Below are positions 52,399 through 55,539 of a stretch of 55,539 nt of DNA, in pieces (the stretch's first letter is position 1; every line of letters begins with the position of its first letter). Source of the DNA: VMFW01 sp038058095. Lineage in GTDB: Bacteria > Patescibacteriota > Minisyncoccia > UBA6257 > 2-01-FULL-56-20. The notes below the pieces were generated by a model. It ran no database searches. It saw only the letters and a program-made list of their open reading frames with translations, and was not told the origin of the DNA. The stretch covers positions 1-55,539 of the forward strand of contig JBBUBW010000004.1 in assembly GCA_038058095.1 (NCBI GenBank). The letters are read 5' to 3'. A program made the position numbers and the translations under genes.

Positions 52399-53907
52399 AT
52401 GACAGAACAACAAAAAATCGGCCACTTCATCACCGAACTTCGCGAACAAGCGGGTTTAACCCAAGAAGATCTCGCTAACGCCTTAAGCACCTCGCAGAGC
52501 GCCGTGGCTCGCATGGAATCAGGTGAACAAAATTTCTCCACCGAAATGCTTTCAAAAATCAGTCGGGTTTTGAATCGCGAAATTATCACACTCGCCAGCG
52601 GCGCCATCAACTTCCAAATCGAAGGCGGCCACAAGCTCTCTGGCATTATCGAAACCAACACTTCCAAAAATTCCGCCGTCGCCCTCCTCTCCGCCTCGCT
52701 ACTTAATCGCGGCAAAATCACCCTCAAAGGGATGCCAAAAATCGAAGAAGTCTTTCGCATTATTGAAGTTTTGGAAAGTTTAGGTGTGAGCGCCAAATGG
52801 GACAGCAATAATCTAGAAATTACTCCACCTAAAGAAATCAGCCTGGAAAAAATTAACTCCGAATCCGCTAACAAAACCCGCAGTGTTTTAATGCTTCTGG
52901 GACCGTTATCTCATTTACTTCCAAAATTTACCCTCCCCCACGCCGGCGGCTGCAAGCTTGGCCGAAGAAGCGTCCGCCCTCATCTCTACGCCCTTGAAAA
53001 ATTAGGAATGAAAATTAAAACCACTAAAACCACCTACGAAGTTGAAATTAAGAAACTCCGCCCCGCCGAAATCGTTCTCTATGAATCCGGCGACACCGTC
53101 ACCGAAAATGTTTTAATGGCCGCCGCTCGCATCCCCGGCAAAACCACTATCAAGTTCGCCTCAGCTAATTACCAAGTCCAAGACCTCTGCCGTTTCTTGG
53201 AAATTCTAGGTGTGAAAATCGAAGGCATCGGCACCACCACTCTCGCCGTCCATGGCGTAAGCGAAATCAACCAAGATGTTGTTTTCTACCCCAGCGAAGA
53301 CCCAATCGAATCTATGCTATTTCTTTCGATTGCCGCCACCACTAATTCATCAATTACCATCGAGCGCTGCCCTATCGACTTCCTTGAATTAGAACTTCTC
53401 AAACTCGAAAAGATGGGTTTTAAATTTAAGAAATCAAAAGTTTATAAATCCCGAAACGGCCACACCAATTTAGTGGATATTAAAACTTACCCTTCAAAAC
53501 TCACCGCCCTCGAAGAAAAAATCTACGCCCGTCCTTTCCCCGGGCTCAATATCGACAACCTCCCCTTCTTCGTCCCCATCGCCACACAAGCCAAAGGCCA
53601 AACTCTCATCCACGACTGGGTTTATGAAAACCGCGCCATTTATTATATGGAACTTTCGAAACTCGGTGCCGACATCATTCTAGCCGACCCCCACCGTGTT
53701 TATATTAACGGCCCAACCGAACTTAAATCCGCCGAAGTTGTCTGCCCTCCCGCCCTCCGCCCCGCCGTGATTATTTTAATCGGTATGTTAACCGCCAAAG
53801 GCACTTCCATTTTAAGAAATGTTTACTCCATCAATCGCGGCTACGAAGACTTAGTTAATAGGTTAAACAAGTTGGGTGCCAAAATTAAGATTCTAAAGGG
53901 CATATAA
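52399..53907 (+). CDS. murA: UDP-GlcNAc enolpyruvyl transferase fused to an N-terminal XRE helix-turn-helix
   Basis: 502 residues. Residues about 6-60 are an XRE/Cro-type HTH (ELREQAGLTQEDLANALSTS, SAVARMESG). From about 68 the EPT fold follows: SKNSAVALL (Lys/Asn pair near 90), HAGGCKLGRRSVRPH with the PEP-binding Cys near 185 and Arg, SEDPIESMLFL and DWVYENRAIYY. All usual catalytic landmarks are present, so enzyme activity is expected. Standard MurA is about 420 aa; the HTH explains the excess. It might sense substrate and repress its own promoter. Confidence 0.9.
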   Translation: MTEQQKIGHFITELREQAGLTQEDLANALSTSQSAVARMESGEQNFSTEMLSKISRVLNREIITLASGAINFQIEGGHKLSGIIETNTSKNSAVALLSASLLNRGKITLKGMPKIEEVFRIIEVLESLGVSAKWDSNNLEITPPKEISLEKINSESANKTRSVLMLLGPLSHLLPKFTLPHAGGCKLGRRSVRPHLYALEKLGMKIKTTKTTYEVEIKKLRPAEIVLYESGDTVTENVLMAAARIPGKTTIKFASANYQVQDLCRFLEILGVKIEGIGTTTLAVHGVSEINQDVVFYPSEDPIESMLFLSIAATTNSSITIERCPIDFLELELLKLEKMGFKFKKSKVYKSRNGHTNLVDIKTYPSKLTALEEKIYARPFPGLNIDNLPFFVPIATQAKGQTLIHDWVYENRAIYYMELSKLGADIILADPHRVYINGPTELKSAEVVCPPALRPAVIILIGMLTAKGTSILRNVYSINRGYEDLVNRLNKLGAKIKILKGI

Positions 53908-53913
53908 TTCCAG

Positions 53914-53942
53914 TTGACTAGTTTTTCCAGATAAACTATAAA
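53914..53942 (+). promoter_or_regulatory. Strong promoter of the 53995 gene
   Basis: TTGACT (53914-53919), 17-nt spacer, TATAAA (53937-53942): the closest to consensus in the window. Confidence 0.75.
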
Positions 53943-53983
53943 AGAAGTAGCAGACAACGGCATGGCAAGATAACAATATTCCT

Positions 53984-53990
53984 AGGAGGT
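53984..53990 (+). promoter_or_regulatory. Full Shine-Dalgarno sequence
   Basis: AGGAGGT, 4 nt before ATG 53995. Most genes here have no such site, which makes this one stand out. Confidence 0.8.
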
Positions 53991-53994
53991 TGTA

Positions 53995-54414
53995 ATGGCA
54001 GGATTAAAACCCGCCAAAGTCACAGGGTTTTTCAAGACCTTGGAGAAATTCGAAGACAGTCGAATCGTCGCGCAATTGAAAGGAAGCGGAATTACCGTCG
54101 TTTCTGAAGGCCCGGGAGGTTATCCGGATCACGACGTCTATCATCTGGACGACATACCGAAAACATGGGTCGGATCGCGCCTCGACGGATATGACGGACG
54201 AATTCTCGCCTTCTTCTCAAGTCGGAGAAATGACCCGATCTTCGCCGCAGTTAACCCCTTCGCCGTTAAAGTTGCCGGCAAGGAACGCAGAGCGCTGACG
54301 TCAACTCTCGCCAAAGCCAAACGCGCACGCGAGAAAATCGAAATTGAGCAAAGAATCAAGAAAACCGCGAAAGCTCGCGCGGCCGAAGCGAGAGGCGAGA
54401 TGGCCGCAAGCTAA
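53995..54414 (+). CDS. Small basic protein, unknown, with strong expression signals
   Basis: 139 residues. An N-terminal folded part (about 1-95, GGYPDHDVYHLDD, DGYDGRILAFFSSRR) is followed by a Lys/Arg/Ala-rich helix tail (KAKRAREKIEIEQRIKKTAK) ending AAEARGEMAAS. No signal peptide, Cys or membrane segment. It has its own promoter, a ~46-nt leader with a full SD, and its own terminator, and its codons look richer in G/C than the neighbours. It may be abundant. No family recognised; a nucleic-acid-binding tail is possible. Confidence 0.85.
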   Translation: MAGLKPAKVTGFFKTLEKFEDSRIVAQLKGSGITVVSEGPGGYPDHDVYHLDDIPKTWVGSRLDGYDGRILAFFSSRRNDPIFAAVNPFAVKVAGKERRALTSTLAKAKRAREKIEIEQRIKKTAKARAAEARGEMAAS

Positions 54415-54443
54415 ACCCAATACGCCGATCCGCAAGGATCCGC

Positions 54444-54471
54444 AAAGCCCCGACACACTCGCCGGGGCTTT
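54444..54471 (+). terminator. Rho-independent terminator of the 53995 gene
   Basis: AAAGCCCCG, 10-nt loop, CGGGGCTTT, followed by CTTATCTT. Confidence 0.85.
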
Positions 54472-54515
54472 CTTATCTTCATCCTCCTCTTGTAATAAAA
54501 TCAAGCTGTCGGTAT

Positions 54516-54720
54516 AGAGATAATTTTATATTTGAAATCATAAGCGTAGGCGAGTCAAAAATTATCGAGCGAAACAAAAATTTTTAAGCTACTAAATTGA
54601 ATGGTCGGAGGGTTGAGTTGGGCTACAACCAGACGGGAATCGTTCAATTTATCTTAAAAATTGAGTTGAGTGAATATAATTTTACAAGCCGTAGCGGGTT
54701 GAAAAGATAAAATTATCTCT
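54516..54720. repeat. Inverted-repeat element E
   Basis: AGAGATAATTTTAT (54516-54529) and its exact complement (54707-54720) bracket about 177 nt of non-coding sequence; the right arm contains most of the glyS stop codon. With the terminator this accounts for the 304-nt gap between the two genes, in which I see no other gene. Confidence 0.75.
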
Positions 54721-55539
54721 AAACCAGCTTATCAGTCAAATATTCCTTCAATTTATCAATTTTTATCCTTTCCTGTTTCCCTGTATCCCTATCTCGCACC
54801 GTAACGTCTCCGCCAGCCGGCGGATTCTCTAACGAATCAAAATCAATCGTAATACAAAACGGAGTCCCAATCTCATCTTGACTGAAATATCTTTTACCTA
54901 TATTTCCTCTATCATCCCACGCCACCAAAAAATCCTTTTTAAGATCCAAATAAATCGATCTGGCAAAATTCCAAAGCGCTGGCTTATTCGCCAAAAGCGG
55001 GAAAACCGCTGCCTTGTAAGGTGCTAGTTGCGGTTTCAATTTCAAAATCACGTGGTCTCCGGTATCGTAATAAGCATCAAGCAAAACCGCCAAAACCGTC
55101 CGGTCAACTCCCAAAGACGGTTCTATCACGTGCGGCCAAAATTCTTCACCTTTGGTGGTTGGCAAATCAGGGTCTCTGTATTTTAAATTAATACCCGACG
55201 CTTTCTCGTGGTTCTTCAAATCAAAATCAGTTCGGTAAGCTAATCCATAAAGTTCCTTTTGCCCAAACGGAAAGTCATATTCAAAATCGAGCGTCTTCTT
55301 GGAATAATGAGAAAGTTCGCGCTCAGGATGCTCAAACTCGTGGATTTTTTTAAGATCGAGGCCTAAATCATTTATCCAATCCAAAATTGCCTTTCGCCAC
55401 ATCTCAAAAGATGTTTCCCAATCTTTCTCGCGGATAAAATATTCAATCTCCATTTGCTCAAACTCTCGCGTCCTAAAAATAAAATTTCCTGGAGTAATCT
55501 CATTTCTAAAAGCTTTTCCAACCTGCGCCACCCCAAACG
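54719..55539 (-). CDS. glyS: Glycyl-tRNA synthetase, class II (5' part outside window)
   Basis: The frame is open to the right edge (273 codons seen); a GTG at 55531 is internal. Single-chain alpha2 type: AQVGKAFRNEITP and FRTREFEQMEIEYF form motif 2, LKYRDPDLPTTKGEEFWPHVIEPSLGVDRTVLAVL contains motif 3, then the anticodon-binding domain (LAPYKAAVFPLL). An in-frame CCGCCAGCCGGCGG repeat (54810-54823) adds ENPPAGG in the anticodon domain near a loop. Confidence 0.93.
   Translation of the reverse strand, partial: FGVAQVGKAFRNEITPGNFIFRTREFEQMEIEYFIREKDWETSFEMWRKAILDWINDLGLDLKKIHEFEHPERELSHYSKKTLDFEYDFPFGQKELYGLAYRTDFDLKNHEKASGINLKYRDPDLPTTKGEEFWPHVIEPSLGVDRTVLAVLLDAYYDTGDHVILKLKPQLAPYKAAVFPLLANKPALWNFARSIYLDLKKDFLVAWDDRGNIGKRYFSQDEIGTPFCITIDFDSLENPPAGGDVTVRDRDTGKQERIKIDKLKEYLTDKLV
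54810..54823. repeat. CCGCCAGCCGGCGG hairpin repeat in glyS
   Basis: Same 14-mer as in holB; encodes NPPAGG in frame. Confidence 0.85.

Overview
The window looks like a chromosomal segment of a Candidate Phyla Radiation (Patescibacteria) bacterium, most likely a Parcubacteria-type lineage. This is inferred from the sequence only: compact housekeeping genes, short or absent leaders, a CPR-style surface-protein cluster, several families of very cysteine-rich proteins, a two-gene ComEC, and palindromic repeats inserted inside coding genes. UGA is used as a stop (for example at the ends of the first two genes), which argues against the Gracilibacteria/SR1 code. Ribosomal protein L9 is present.

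Layout. 1-4.65 kb: three tandem paralogues of a Cys-rich zinc-finger-like family, coupled by ATGA overlaps; two more paralogues lie at 12-13.7 kb and 29-30.9 kb. 4.65-6.3 kb: fmt, def and a small gene, all minus strand. 6.4-8.7 kb: S41 protease, L9, L27 and a 53-aa membrane protein. 9-24 kb: a PD-(D/E)XK nuclease, murC with a LAGLIDADG endonuclease just upstream, gltX with an M23 peptidase, murG, ftsW/rodA, an amidohydrolase, split comEC and trmD. 24-28.8 kb: VirD4/HerA-like ATPase, a membrane protein, pepA, cutA. 31-45.7 kb: a surface-protein island on the minus strand with two cohesin-domain membrane proteins, a dockerin protein, an Ig-like protein, kelch propellers and a giant adhesin-like protein. 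Two 100-N assembly gaps fall inside the propellers. 45.7-47.2 kb: a RAYT transposase with REP palindromes, tRNA-Gln and a GIY-YIG gene. 47-52 kb: VKOR, DsbA-like, site-2 protease, frr, holB-like, mreB. 52-55.5 kb: a possible small RNA, an XRE-MurA fusion, a small gene with unusually strong expression signals, and glyS running off the right edge.

Themes. Peptidoglycan synthesis and remodelling (murC, murG, ftsW, murA, mreB, M23) and translation (fmt, def, gltX, trmD, L9, L27, frr, glyS, tRNA-Gln) dominate the core. A periplasmic disulfide pathway (VKOR plus DsbA-like) would fit the cysteine-containing surface proteins.

Most unusual is the intergenic architecture. At least four families of inverted-repeat elements sit directly behind stop codons. 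One family has a constant 44-nt core inside arms that differ completely from copy to copy yet are self-complementary. Other short repeats are inserted in frame in murC, trmD, holB, glyS and the transposase. Many genes have a -10 box only 6-13 nt from the start codon, suggesting leaderless mRNAs. All functions are assigned by reading motifs; no database search was possible.
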